A stretch of DNA of 64,000 nt. It comes from Candidatus Zhuqueibacterota bacterium. GTDB lineage: Bacteria > Zhuqueibacterota > Zhuqueibacteria > Thermofontimicrobiales > Thiofontviventaceae. Made by a program: the position numbers and the translations under genes. The stretch spans positions 1 to 64,000 of the forward strand of contig JAFGDW010000097.1 in NCBI GenBank assembly GCA_016931935.1. Direction: 5' to 3'. Positions 19,924-29,872 of this stretch are shown piece by piece; the stretch's first letter is position 1; every line of letters begins with the position of its first letter. The notes below the pieces were generated by a model. It made no database searches. It was not told the DNA's origin and saw only the letters and a list, made by a program, of their open reading frames with translations.

Positions 19924-22530
19924 ATGCCCCCAATAGAAAGTGATAATGTGGAGTCTACTATAATTGAAAAACGGATTAGTATTGTTTCGCGATTTACAAA
20001 CTGCTTCGAAGATCTAAAATCATTTCGCTGGCAGCAGCGTTCTTTTCAGGTTCACCTGATGGGCGCCGGTATCGCGCTACTTCTGATCTTTTTGACCTAT
20101 CTCACGAAATCAACATCATTGTGGCCGTTGATTTTTCTCGTATTTATCTTTTTCATGATCTCACTCATCCACGATCTGGGTCGAATGATTCGTTGGCCGG
20201 TCGAGTTATTGGTTCTGCTGGTCTTGCCTTTTTTTTTCATAAATAAACTTCTTGTCCAGACTTTTTTTGATATGGACAGTCCGCCTTTATGGGCGGATAG
20301 CCTTGAGTATATAAGCCTAATTATATTAACCGTTATTATCAGCATTATTTTCATTCGCAATGCCAGAGGACGATGGCGGGACATCATTTGGTTGGTGCTA
20401 ATGGCTTGGTTTGCTGATATTGCATATAGTCATAATAATGATTATATCCTGTATGGCTATATGGGCATTTTATTTGTCATTCTGCTTTCGAAAACACAGT
20501 GGCTTGATGAGCTAACCAAAGCCGAATGTTTAATTTATTGGGGAACGTTATTTTTTATTTATCGTGCAAACGGTAATATCGATTTTCTATCTTATGAAGC
20601 GCTGCCGCTGAAAGGTTCGTTATTGTGGCACACATTGCCAGTTTATCTTTTTACGATCTACAAATTTTATATTCTTATCCTGTTGATTAAAATTCCGTTT
20701 GTTCTAATTTATAATCATGCGCAGTTATCAAAAAAACTGGCAATTGCCGGATTTTTCCAGTCTACTGTGCCGCAATTTATTCAGCTATTTGTACTGCTAC
20801 TGATTTTCTATTTTTTCCTCTCGGGTTGGCAGGCGGAAAATTTACGCAAAATGATCAACCACAAACTCGACCATGTCGAAGTCGCGAATCAACAGGGATT
20901 AAACTGGTACCGCTTTTCCAGTGATGAGCGTGAAATGGAAATTGAAATTAACGACGTACATACAACTGTAGATTTCGGCAGATTGAAAAATAAGGGGATT
21001 TTGCAGTTAATTCCTGACCAATCGCAATTAAATCCACGCTATTTCTTGTTCAAAAAAGGCGATGAACATATCAGAAACGTACTGTATTGCACGCCAATCG
21101 ATGACAATTTTTTATCATCGCTTGGAACAGAACTGCGGATTCTTGCCGGATCAACATTAAATGCTTCGTTAATGCAACCGGGAAAATGGGCGAAATATAT
21201 TCAAAAGTTCGATTTTATTTATCAGGGCAAAGACGAAATTGAAATCTTTCCATTCGTTATACCGCAAAAGGATGAAACACCGCTCGCAACAGCGCAATTG
21301 GATACGATTGCTCCTGTCTCGGAAGAATTGAAATCGCGGTTTAGTTTCTTATTTAATGGTCAGCACACGTTTCCATGTGGCCGCGTTTTCATTCATATCT
21401 GGGATGATACTGGTCAAACAGATCGTTTTATTGCGTTCGACATCATGTTCAATCTGGATACAGAAATTTTTTGGACAGCCGTACCGAAAATCATTTTGTT
21501 TTTTATTATTATATACCTCCTGTTAAACACGATTATCATCCAACGCGTTGTGAGGTTTGGCGCTCAGATAAATGAGTCCATTATACAAAAATTCCACCAG
21601 TTAAAGGTCGGCATTTATCAAATTGCATCGGGAAATCTGGACTACAAAATCAGGATGGAAGGTGAAGATGAATTTGTCGAACTGGGAGATCGATTTAACC
21701 AAATGGGCGGGCAATTAAAGAAATCCATCGCTGAATTGCGCGATAAAGACCGCTTGCAGTATGAATTACAACTAGCGCGAGATGTCCAACTTCAGTTGTT
21801 ACCAACGAATTTGCCGGATATTCCAGGTTATAACATTGCCGCAGTACTGGAAACAGCAACCGAAGTTGGTGGTGATTTCTATGACTTCCAACAAATGGAT
21901 GATAAACGCTTTTTATTTACCATTGGTGATGTGTCCGGAAAAGGATCATCAGCAGCATTTTACATGGCACAATGCATGAGTTTGATCCGCTTCTCCCTGC
22001 AATTCACCGGTGATCCCGATAAAATATGTGCTCGATTAAACGAGTATTTCGCATTCAATATTAACGACTCTCATATATTTGTAACTACAGTCATCGGGAT
22101 TCTTGATATTCAGAAACATGAGATAATATTAGTGCGCGCCGGACACACCGAACCATGTATGCTTTCAGGTAAGGTTTCTGACTCTATTCGGAAAATCCAG
22201 ATAGATGGTATTGGAATTGGATTAACTCAGGATACAGATCAGTTTTCAAAACTAATAAATGTTCATCGTCATAAAATGCAGCCTGGAGAAACACTTGTAC
22301 TTTATACAGATGGAGTTGTGGAAGCGACCCGTACCAGAGATGTCGTCACAAGTCCTGATGATGTACTCGATATGTACGGCGAAGAAAAATTTTTCGCGCT
22401 GCTCAAAACGCTGGCAGGTCAGCCTGCGGTAAGGATTGAGCAATCTATTCGTGAAAGCCTGGACGAATTTTATAATGGGCAGGGGCGTATTGATGATTAC
22501 ACCCTGCTGCTGATACAACGTGAAATATAA
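19924..22530 (+). CDS. Membrane-anchored PP2C/SpoIIE-type serine phosphatase with HAMP-like linker
   Basis: N-terminal multi-TM segment; LARDVQLQLLPTNLPDIPGYNIAAVLETATEVGGDFYDF; FTIGDVSGKGSSAAFYMA; LYTDGVVEA. Confidence 0.9.
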   Translation: MPPIESDNVESTIIEKRISIVSRFTNCFEDLKSFRWQQRSFQVHLMGAGIALLLIFLTYLTKSTSLWPLIFLVFIFFMISLIHDLGRMIRWPVELLVLLVLPFFFINKLLVQTFFDMDSPPLWADSLEYISLIILTVIISIIFIRNARGRWRDIIWLVLMAWFADIAYSHNNDYILYGYMGILFVILLSKTQWLDELTKAECLIYWGTLFFIYRANGNIDFLSYEALPLKGSLLWHTLPVYLFTIYKFYILILLIKIPFVLIYNHAQLSKKLAIAGFFQSTVPQFIQLFVLLLIFYFFLSGWQAENLRKMINHKLDHVEVANQQGLNWYRFSSDEREMEIEINDVHTTVDFGRLKNKGILQLIPDQSQLNPRYFLFKKGDEHIRNVLYCTPIDDNFLSSLGTELRILAGSTLNASLMQPGKWAKYIQKFDFIYQGKDEIEIFPFVIPQKDETPLATAQLDTIAPVSEELKSRFSFLFNGQHTFPCGRVFIHIWDDTGQTDRFIAFDIMFNLDTEIFWTAVPKIILFFIIIYLLLNTIIIQRVVRFGAQINESIIQKFHQLKVGIYQIASGNLDYKIRMEGEDEFVELGDRFNQMGGQLKKSIAELRDKDRLQYELQLARDVQLQLLPTNLPDIPGYNIAAVLETATEVGGDFYDFQQMDDKRFLFTIGDVSGKGSSAAFYMAQCMSLIRFSLQFTGDPDKICARLNEYFAFNINDSHIFVTTVIGILDIQKHEIILVRAGHTEPCMLSGKVSDSIRKIQIDGIGIGLTQDTDQFSKLINVHRHKMQPGETLVLYTDGVVEATRTRDVVTSPDDVLDMYGEEKFFALLKTLAGQPAVRIEQSIRESLDEFYNGQGRIDDYTLLLIQREI

Positions 22531-22554
22531 TGACCTTGTTAATCGGAGCTATAT

Positions 22555-23367
22555 ATGACTACACCCCGAATTGGGCTGACGCTTGGTGGTGGTGGCGCAC
22601 GTGGATTGAGCCACATTGCATTTCTTAAAGCGCTTGATGAAATGAATCTGAAACCGTCCGTTATTTCCGGTACGAGTATTGGCGCAATCATAGGGAGTTT
22701 TTATGCCGCTGGAATATCTGCCACAGATATGGAAGCCATGCTTGCGAGTATCCATTTCAAAGAAATTACACGTTTTTTTGATCTTTCACTTCTTAAGGGA
22801 ACCGCAATGTTCAAAGGGGATGCGATTGAAGATTTCCTGATAGAACATATACCGGCGCGTCATTTCGATCAACTGAAAATCCCAATCAAAATTATTGCGA
22901 CCGATTTCTGGAAACGCAAGGAGGTTGTGCTCGATTCCGGTGATTTAATCTGGGCGGTTCGGGCAAGCATGTCAATTCCATTGGTATTTGAGCCAGTCAC
23001 CATCGGCGATATGGTGTTGGTCGATGGGGGACTGGTGAATCCGCTGCCCTACGATCACATCAGGAAAGAGTGTGATTTGTTGGTCGCCATCGATGTTACC
23101 GGTCAACGCGTACCGACGCATGACGATCCGGTACCGAACATGTGGGAGAGTGTCGCGTCATCATTCCTGATTATGCAATCGGCAATTATTGATAATATGC
23201 GGAAAATTTCCAAACCGGATATTTACATCAAACCACCTATCAAAAACGTGCAATTGTTGAATTTCGATAAATACAAAGAAATTATGCGCGGCGTGCGATA
23301 TGATGTGGATCAGTTTAAAATAGATTTGGAGAAGGAATTGAATAAAAAGAAATTTTTGTGGTTTTAA
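22555..23367 (+). CDS. Patatin-like phospholipase (RssA-type)
   Basis: LGGGGARGLSHIAFL, GTSIGAIIGSFYAAG, VDGGLVNPLP. Confidence 0.93.
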   Translation: MTTPRIGLTLGGGGARGLSHIAFLKALDEMNLKPSVISGTSIGAIIGSFYAAGISATDMEAMLASIHFKEITRFFDLSLLKGTAMFKGDAIEDFLIEHIPARHFDQLKIPIKIIATDFWKRKEVVLDSGDLIWAVRASMSIPLVFEPVTIGDMVLVDGGLVNPLPYDHIRKECDLLVAIDVTGQRVPTHDDPVPNMWESVASSFLIMQSAIIDNMRKISKPDIYIKPPIKNVQLLNFDKYKEIMRGVRYDVDQFKIDLEKELNKKKFLWF

Positions 23368-23375
23368 TGAACCTA

Positions 23376-23408
23376 ACGTGCCACGCACTTCAAAAGTGCG
23401 TGGCACGT
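23376..23408. repeat. Perfect 15-bp inverted repeat with 3-nt loop
   Basis: acgtgccacgcactt-caa-aagtgcgtggcacgt in a convergent intergenic gap. Confidence 0.95.
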
Positions 23409-23613
23409 CATATATGAAACGAAACTTACGATATCCTTCTGCTGGTTCGATTCCGCACAATTATCATAGCACTTATCGAAACAAAAAATAGAAAACACGC
23501 CCATACAAGGTAATCTCCCATGATGTAATAAAGTATATTCGTACACCTTCTAATTGTGATTTCAGTAAGAAGAATGTTTTGGTTAATTCCAAATTTATTT
23601 CATCTGGACCGAA

Positions 23614-26019
23614 TTAAAACTCAATTGCCACCCCACCAACCGGAAACACTTTCCACTGCAGGATTTCATCAACAGTGCCATTATCTTTATAACTGTATCC
23701 CCATACATTATCCCGATTGAATACATTCATCAAATCGAAATACGTCACCATCGTCCAGCCATTAAACATATAGCGGCTGTCAATCCGTAAATCAATTCTG
23801 AAATATTCAGGATAACGCTCCGTGTTGAATGGCCTGTTGGTCTCGGTTATCCAGTAGCGAAATTGTGGAATGTATGTCCGTTCAGTGTTCGGACGCCCGC
23901 CAAGATAGCGCCAGCGCAGACTGATATCGTTCTGATCACCCATCGGTAATATCCAGCCAAAAACGTCATCGATCCAGGTTTTTTTGAATTTCTGATACCA
24001 ATGGTGTTTATAGAAATTTAGGCGAACTCCGCTGATAAATGTGAACATATGGCGGTAATCATAATCCCAATTGTAGTATTGGTGAAGCCGGGGATCATAA
24101 CCTTTTGAGATCGAATAAGCATAGCTAATTGTGAAATGGAAATTATGTGACATTTTCTTTTGAATAAAAAATTCCACACCTTTGGCAAAGCCCTTACCTT
24201 CGCTTATCATCCGCCCAGCCGAACGATCGTATGGATCCGGAGTTGTCCATGCGGTATCAATCGGAACATGTCGATAGTCCTTGTAAAACAATTCAACGGT
24301 AGCTTTGGTATCTTCACGTGGTAGAAATTCGAAGCCACCAATAATCTGGCTGGTTTTCTTGTAATCAAGATCATTATTTTTCGGTGAAGCGGTAACTTCA
24401 ATGTAGGCGGGCGATTGTGATTGTTGACCCGCTGCCAGGTTGAATGCAATTTTATCGTTAAGCTGATATGAAATGCCGACCCGTGGATCGATTGCGTTTT
24501 TATCGATATATTTAAAATAGTCGCAGCGAAGGCCGGCGGTTAGCGTGACTTGTGGAATCGGATGATATTTACCGCTGGCGTATGCGGAGAGTTTGTATGA
24601 ATGTTCATTTTTTAATACATGCCATTCTGGATACGTCTCTGCGATCCCGATAGTTTGTGGGGATTGCCCCGAATTAGCATAAATGTAAATAGTGTCAGCT
24701 TCGGCCCATTCATCGTGTTTGAATAAAACTGCTTTGTAGCCAACACCGGAATTTATTTCAAATTTCTGGTTAGGAAGCAATGTATAATCATACTTCAGTG
24801 TTCGTTCAATCTCATCGGATAAGTTTGTGTAATACGGCCGATCATGATCATCATAAACATATATATCCCAATTATTCAACGTTTGTGATGCGGTCAAAAG
24901 CCCAATGCCATTGTTACTGAACAAACTGCGCAACGTTGCGCCAGTCGCGTACTGGTAACTTTGAGCATGTACATTTTCGGCTCCGCGACTGTAACCACCG
25001 TTATCATCTTCAATTGTGATATCATCATCACCAAAAATCCCGTTCACAATTAATTGCTGATTTGAAGTGAAATCGTACGTCGCTTTTCCCTGCAGGCTAT
25101 AATATCGTGGAACCGCAGTCAATCCGGTGGATGAGATTATAAGATCAAGGAAGCTTTTTCGTGCGCTAACGATCCAGGCGCCTTTCCCTTTGGCAATTGG
25201 TCCCTCAGCCATCGCGCCGGCGCCAGACATTCCCAAATACAATTGGCCGGCATATTCTTCGCGATTCCCATCCCGCAATGAAATATCCATCACCGATGAT
25301 GCTTTGTCACCATAACGGGCCGGGAAAGCGCCTGCATAGAAATCCACTTTGCGCACAAAGTAAGTATTCACCATATTGATTGGCCCACCGCCGGTTCCCT
25401 GATAACCAAAATGGTTGGGATTGGGAATTTCGATATTGTCCATCACAAACAGATTTTCGCCCGGCATGCCGCCGCGGACAATAATTTCATTATCCTGATC
25501 CGCGCCGGATACGACTGATGGCAATGCCTGCACCACGCGTTGGACATCTTCAGCGCTGCCGGGATCGGAACGAATTTCCTCAAAATCCATACTCCGGTTA
25601 CTAATCACTGCATCCTTCGCCTCATGAAAATACCCGGCTGTGACAACCACGCCCTCGGTTTCCACCACAGTTGGTTTCAATTCAATATCCACACGCGACG
25701 TTCGTTTGGGCGTTACCGGTACATTGGAGACAATTCGCATTTCATAGCCCATCATCCGAAAGCGCAGGTTATAGCTGCCAATAGGGACGTATTGGATGAC
25801 GAATCGTCCTTCCATGTCGGAAGCTGCACCCATCTGAGTCCCTTCGATCATAATATTAACGGCAGGCAACGGCCGCTTGGTGGTTTCATCGATAACGCTG
25901 CCGTGGATTTCTCCGGTCATGGATTCCGGGATTTTGGATTCCGAAGCGAGCAGTAAATTATTAATGATACACTGGAATATGACTAAAATAGCTATCGTGC
26001 ACAGGCGACATCGTTTCAT
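23614..26019 (-). CDS. TonB-dependent receptor with N-terminal carboxypeptidase-regulatory-like domain
   Basis: Signal peptide; GEIHGSVIDETTKRPLPAVNIMIEGTQMGAASDMEGRF; plug-like IIVRGGMPGENLFVMDNIEIPNP; C-terminal beta-strand ending AIEF. Confidence 0.88.
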   Translation of the reverse strand: MKRCRLCTIAILVIFQCIINNLLLASESKIPESMTGEIHGSVIDETTKRPLPAVNIMIEGTQMGAASDMEGRFVIQYVPIGSYNLRFRMMGYEMRIVSNVPVTPKRTSRVDIELKPTVVETEGVVVTAGYFHEAKDAVISNRSMDFEEIRSDPGSAEDVQRVVQALPSVVSGADQDNEIIVRGGMPGENLFVMDNIEIPNPNHFGYQGTGGGPINMVNTYFVRKVDFYAGAFPARYGDKASSVMDISLRDGNREEYAGQLYLGMSGAGAMAEGPIAKGKGAWIVSARKSFLDLIISSTGLTAVPRYYSLQGKATYDFTSNQQLIVNGIFGDDDITIEDDNGGYSRGAENVHAQSYQYATGATLRSLFSNNGIGLLTASQTLNNWDIYVYDDHDRPYYTNLSDEIERTLKYDYTLLPNQKFEINSGVGYKAVLFKHDEWAEADTIYIYANSGQSPQTIGIAETYPEWHVLKNEHSYKLSAYASGKYHPIPQVTLTAGLRCDYFKYIDKNAIDPRVGISYQLNDKIAFNLAAGQQSQSPAYIEVTASPKNNDLDYKKTSQIIGGFEFLPREDTKATVELFYKDYRHVPIDTAWTTPDPYDRSAGRMISEGKGFAKGVEFFIQKKMSHNFHFTISYAYSISKGYDPRLHQYYNWDYDYRHMFTFISGVRLNFYKHHWYQKFKKTWIDDVFGWILPMGDQNDISLRWRYLGGRPNTERTYIPQFRYWITETNRPFNTERYPEYFRIDLRIDSRYMFNGWTMVTYFDLMNVFNRDNVWGYSYKDNGTVDEILQWKVFPVGGVAIEF

Positions 26020-26272
26020 GAATATATTCTCCCTGACAACATGCTGTCAATAATTATGAAATCAAACGAATCGAGTATTCTTTCAATATTGGATGGTAAA
26101 GCTATACATGCAACGTGCATAGTACATGGAGCATCGCGATAGCTTTGTGCTTTTGCTATGCGCTCTGCGCTCTGCAAAATTTTGAGATGTTATTTGATTT
26201 CAATTTGAATTATTACCATCTTTTTTTGAGAGGACACCGAATCGAATTCAATCGAATATCGGCACTTTTCAC

Positions 26273-26301
26273 TTGACAACCAGTTAAATATTTTGTATAT
26301 T
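26273..26301 (+). promoter_or_regulatory. Sigma70-type promoter upstream of leuS
   Basis: TTGACA (26273-26278), 17-bp spacer, TATATT (26296-26301). Confidence 0.75.
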
Positions 26302-26337
26302 GATTCACTTTTTTAACCATTCCAAAATTATCGGCTT

Positions 26338-26457
26338 ATGATGACAAACAAGTTACATATGCAGCCAACCCAGAAAAAGATGTATGTCTACAATCAATGC
26401 CAGGCCACACAATATTTCCTCGGCCTACGCATGGGTCTATCTCTTATGTGGAAATAA
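26338..26457 (+). promoter_or_regulatory. Candidate leuS leader peptide ORF (38-39 aa, clustered Leu codons)
   Basis: MMTNKLHMQPTQKKMYVYNQCQATQYFLGLRMGLSLMWK*; CTC, CTA, CTA, CTT within ten codons; no clear SD. Confidence 0.45.
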
Positions 26458-26478
26458 CGTTATTTCCGAGATAGCCCC
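26433..26478 (+). promoter_or_regulatory. Long imperfect hairpin in leuS leader
   Basis: gggtctatctc-ttatgt-GGAAATAACGTTATTTCC-gagatagcccc; outer arms pair 10/11, inner 18-bp perfect palindrome. Confidence 0.7.
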
Positions 26479-26530
26479 ACCCTTTATTAAATCCAAACGA
26501 AAAAACGAGTATCACGATTGAGGTGAAGTC

Positions 26531-28981
26531 ATGAGTGCTTATCCATTTGCAGAAATTGAAAAAAAATGGCAGCGCATCTGGGATGAAAAAAAATTGTTCC
26601 AAACAGACATTTCCGATGCAGACAATAAATTATATGTACTGGTCATGTTTCCGTACCCGTCCGGTGATCGGCTGCACATTGGTCACTGGTACAATTTTGG
26701 TCCGACTGATACATGGGCGCGTTACAAACGAATGCTGGGCTACAACGTATTTGAGCCGTTTGGCTACGATGCATTTGGTTTGCCCGCCGAGAATTATGCA
26801 ATTAAAATGGGCGTTCATCCTGCGGATAGTACGGCCGAAAATATTAAAAAGTTTCGCGAACAAATGAAGGCGATCGGCGCGATGTATGACTTCAGTAAAG
26901 AAGTCAATACCAGCGATCCCGAATATTATAAATGGACACAATGGTTTTTCCTGATGCTCTTTAAAAATGGCCTGGCGTACCGGAAAAAAGCGCCGGTGAA
27001 CTGGTGCCCCTCATGCGAAACGGTGTTAGCCAATGAGCAGGTTCACGATGGCCATTGTGAGCGTTGCGATACGGAAGTTACCAAAAAGGATTTAGCCCAG
27101 TGGTTTTTCAAAATAACCGACTATGCTGAAAAGTTGCTCGAGGGTCACGATCGTGTTAACTGGCCGGAAAAAACCATCACCATGCAGAAAAACTGGATTG
27201 GTCGCAGCGAAGGGGCGCAAATTAACTTTACGGTGGCAGATAGTCAGGATACAATCCAGGTATTTACCACACGGCCCGATACATTGTGGGGAGTGACGTA
27301 TATGGTGCTGGCGCCGGAACACCCGCTTGTGGAAAAATTAGTGACTGATGAACAACGCAAAGCCGTAAACGACTATGTGGAACAATCCCGCAGAGTGAGT
27401 GACATTGACCGGACATCAACTGAGCGGGTAAAAACCGGCGTGTTTTTGGGGGCATATGCTATTAATCCGGTGAATAGCGAACAAGTGCCGATCTGGATTG
27501 CTGATTATGTATTACTGACCTATGGTACCGGTTGTGTGATGGCTGTGCCGGCTCACGATACACGCGATTTTGCTTTTGCTACGAAATATGATTTACCGAT
27601 TAGAGAAGTCATCAGTCCAAATGGCCAACCGTCCGGGGAGTTGCAAGAAGCGTTTACAAATGTTGGAGTGATGATCAATTCCGGCATTTTTAACGGCACC
27701 CGTTCGGATGAAGGCATCGGCAAAGTGATTGCTCACCTTGCCGAGAAAGGAATCGGTGAATCGAAAATAAACTACAAGCTTCGCGATTGGTTAATTTCCC
27801 GTCAACGGTATTGGGGAGCGCCGATTCCGGTGGTTTATTGTGATAAGTGCGGGATTGTCGCCTTGAAGGAAGATGACTTACCGGTACTGTTACCCCGGGA
27901 TGTGGTGTTTAAAAAGGGTGGAGAATCACCATTAAAGTCGAATCCGAATTTTTTGAACACAACCTGTCCTGATTGCGGTGGTCCGGCAAAACGCGAAGTG
28001 GATACGATGGATACGTTCGTGTGTTCATCGTGGTATTACTTACGTTACCCAAATCACAATTTAAAGACGGCGGCATTTGATAAAGAGACAGTCAATAAAT
28101 GGCTGCCAGTGGATCAATATATCGGCGGCGCCGAACATGCGACCATGCACTTGTTGTATGCACGGTTCTTTACGAAAGTGCTGTATGATTTGGGCTTTAT
28201 CAATTTTGATGAACCATTTAAAAATCTGTTTCATCAGGGTGTCATTACCCGCGAAGGCAACAAAATGTCCAAATCCCGGGGTAATGTTGTGAGCCCTGAT
28301 AAATTTATCGTCGATTACGGCTCAGATACATTCCGCATGTATATGATGTTTATGGGAAATTATGCAGATGGCGGTGACTGGAGCGATGACGGGATTGTTG
28401 GCATTGATCGCTTCACCAATCGGGTCTGGCGGCTCATGGAAATGCTGCAGGAGAATCCACCGTCTGGCAATGAATCCGAAAAGAGCAAGGAATTGGAGCG
28501 TGTACGACACTATACCACCAAAATGGTTACGAATGACCTTGATCGATTCAATTTCAACACAGCCATCAGCCGGTTGATGGAGATGGTGAATACGATATAC
28601 AGCTACGTTCAGGATGTGCCATCTAACGAACAAAATAAGCTAGTCGTTAGCGATGCAGCCGAAACGTTATTGCTTTTGCTGGCGCCATTTGCGCCACATT
28701 TGGCTGAGGAACTCTGGGCGCGCACCGGGCATGGCGATTCCATATTCAATGCTAGCTGGCCGATATTTGATGACATGAAAACAATGAAGAATACGTATCA
28801 ATGCGTAGTGCAAATTAATGGGAAAGTCCGCGCAAATATTGAAATGGAATTTGACCAACCTGATGTAATTGTATTGGAAACCGTGCTTGCCGATGAGCGC
28901 GTTATACGACATGTTGATGGTAAACAGATATTAAAAAAGATCGTCGTGAAGAACAAATTAGTAAACTTAGTCGTTAAATAG
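26531..28981 (+). CDS. leuS: Leucyl-tRNA synthetase
   Basis: YPSGDRLHIGHWYNF, NKMSKSRGNVVSPD, CSSWYYLRYP. Confidence 0.97.
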   Translation: MSAYPFAEIEKKWQRIWDEKKLFQTDISDADNKLYVLVMFPYPSGDRLHIGHWYNFGPTDTWARYKRMLGYNVFEPFGYDAFGLPAENYAIKMGVHPADSTAENIKKFREQMKAIGAMYDFSKEVNTSDPEYYKWTQWFFLMLFKNGLAYRKKAPVNWCPSCETVLANEQVHDGHCERCDTEVTKKDLAQWFFKITDYAEKLLEGHDRVNWPEKTITMQKNWIGRSEGAQINFTVADSQDTIQVFTTRPDTLWGVTYMVLAPEHPLVEKLVTDEQRKAVNDYVEQSRRVSDIDRTSTERVKTGVFLGAYAINPVNSEQVPIWIADYVLLTYGTGCVMAVPAHDTRDFAFATKYDLPIREVISPNGQPSGELQEAFTNVGVMINSGIFNGTRSDEGIGKVIAHLAEKGIGESKINYKLRDWLISRQRYWGAPIPVVYCDKCGIVALKEDDLPVLLPRDVVFKKGGESPLKSNPNFLNTTCPDCGGPAKREVDTMDTFVCSSWYYLRYPNHNLKTAAFDKETVNKWLPVDQYIGGAEHATMHLLYARFFTKVLYDLGFINFDEPFKNLFHQGVITREGNKMSKSRGNVVSPDKFIVDYGSDTFRMYMMFMGNYADGGDWSDDGIVGIDRFTNRVWRLMEMLQENPPSGNESEKSKELERVRHYTTKMVTNDLDRFNFNTAISRLMEMVNTIYSYVQDVPSNEQNKLVVSDAAETLLLLLAPFAPHLAEELWARTGHGDSIFNASWPIFDDMKTMKNTYQCVVQINGKVRANIEMEFDQPDVIVLETVLADERVIRHVDGKQILKKIVVKNKLVNLVVK

Positions 28982-28990
28982 AAAATAAAA

Positions 28991-29019
28991 GCCTCCCAGT
29001 CGTATGCGGGAGGTTTTTT
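28991..29019 (+). terminator. Intrinsic terminator after leuS
   Basis: cctccc-N10-gggaggtttttt. Confidence 0.9.
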
Positions 29020-29155
29020 GCATAAACGAGTGCTAAGATGAGCGATTTGCCGTTGGTTTTTTGTCGTTTCTACAAAAGGCTATCAGCTTATATTGGCTTT
29101 CGGTTGGTATTCGCGTTGATAAATTTAGAATACAATCATGTTTTAGGAGGAATTT

Positions 29156-29728
29156 ATGAAACTGCGGACGTTGCTTATTTTTATTTTTATTACTGCGCTG
29201 GTTTGGGCATGCGGAAAAAATGAAAATAAAAAGAATAATGTACAGATGAGCGAGCAAACGAGTAGTCAATCGATGTCAAGTTCGACAAAATATCGTCAAG
29301 CCCCCGATTTTACTTTGAAGGATTTGGATGGCAACGATGTTACTCTCAGTAAGCTACGTGGCAAAGTCGTTATTATTGATTTCTGGGCTACCTGGTGCGG
29401 ACCCTGTGTGCGATCGTTCCCGGCGATGCAAGCGGCAGTCAATGAATTGGGTGGTGATTCTGTTCAATTTCTGTTTATCAATACCGGTGAACGTGGGACA
29501 GGAATTCAGGAAAAAGTAAGCCAGTTCATTCGATCGAATAATTATGATGTAAAAGTACTGCTTGACTCGGGTAGCAAAGTCGCCTCAGCGTACGGCGTTA
29601 GGGGAATCCCAACAAAAGTGCTTATTGATAAACAGGGTGGCATCCGCGATACAAAAGTCGGTGGTGGCGGCAGCCCTGCTGCTGTGGTAAGTGAAATGAA
29701 AGCATGGATTGAAGAAGCTAAAATGTAA
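29156..29728 (+). CDS. TlpA/ResA-like thioredoxin-fold lipoprotein
   Basis: Lipobox VWAC; FWATWCGPCVRSFPAMQ; GIPTKVLID. Confidence 0.9.
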   Translation: MKLRTLLIFIFITALVWACGKNENKKNNVQMSEQTSSQSMSSSTKYRQAPDFTLKDLDGNDVTLSKLRGKVVIIDFWATWCGPCVRSFPAMQAAVNELGGDSVQFLFINTGERGTGIQEKVSQFIRSNNYDVKVLLDSGSKVASAYGVRGIPTKVLIDKQGGIRDTKVGGGGSPAAVVSEMKAWIEEAKM

Positions 29729-29872
29729 TTTGGTAGCGATTTGACAATTACTGTTATTTCTCTGTTGATGATAATTGTGATCATATTTGGGGGAGAAGAC
29801 CTCAAGGCAAATCCAGAGAATCATGCTTCATTGGTTTTAAATTACTGATTCACTTTATCATTTATATGTGCT

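Noticed and set aside
23440-23462. tRNA T-arm-like ggttcgattcc
   Set aside because: Flanking bases do not form a T-stem and no acceptor or anticodon arm is present.
26100-26176. Short gctctgcgctctgc / tgcatagtacatgg repeats upstream of the TonB receptor as a mobile element
   Set aside because: Too short and irregular, with no terminal repeats or target duplication visible.
26302-26530. T-box riboswitch upstream of leuS
   Set aside because: No recognisable AGGGTGGNACCGCG T-box sequence or terminator with a T-tract; a leader ORF with hairpin fits better.
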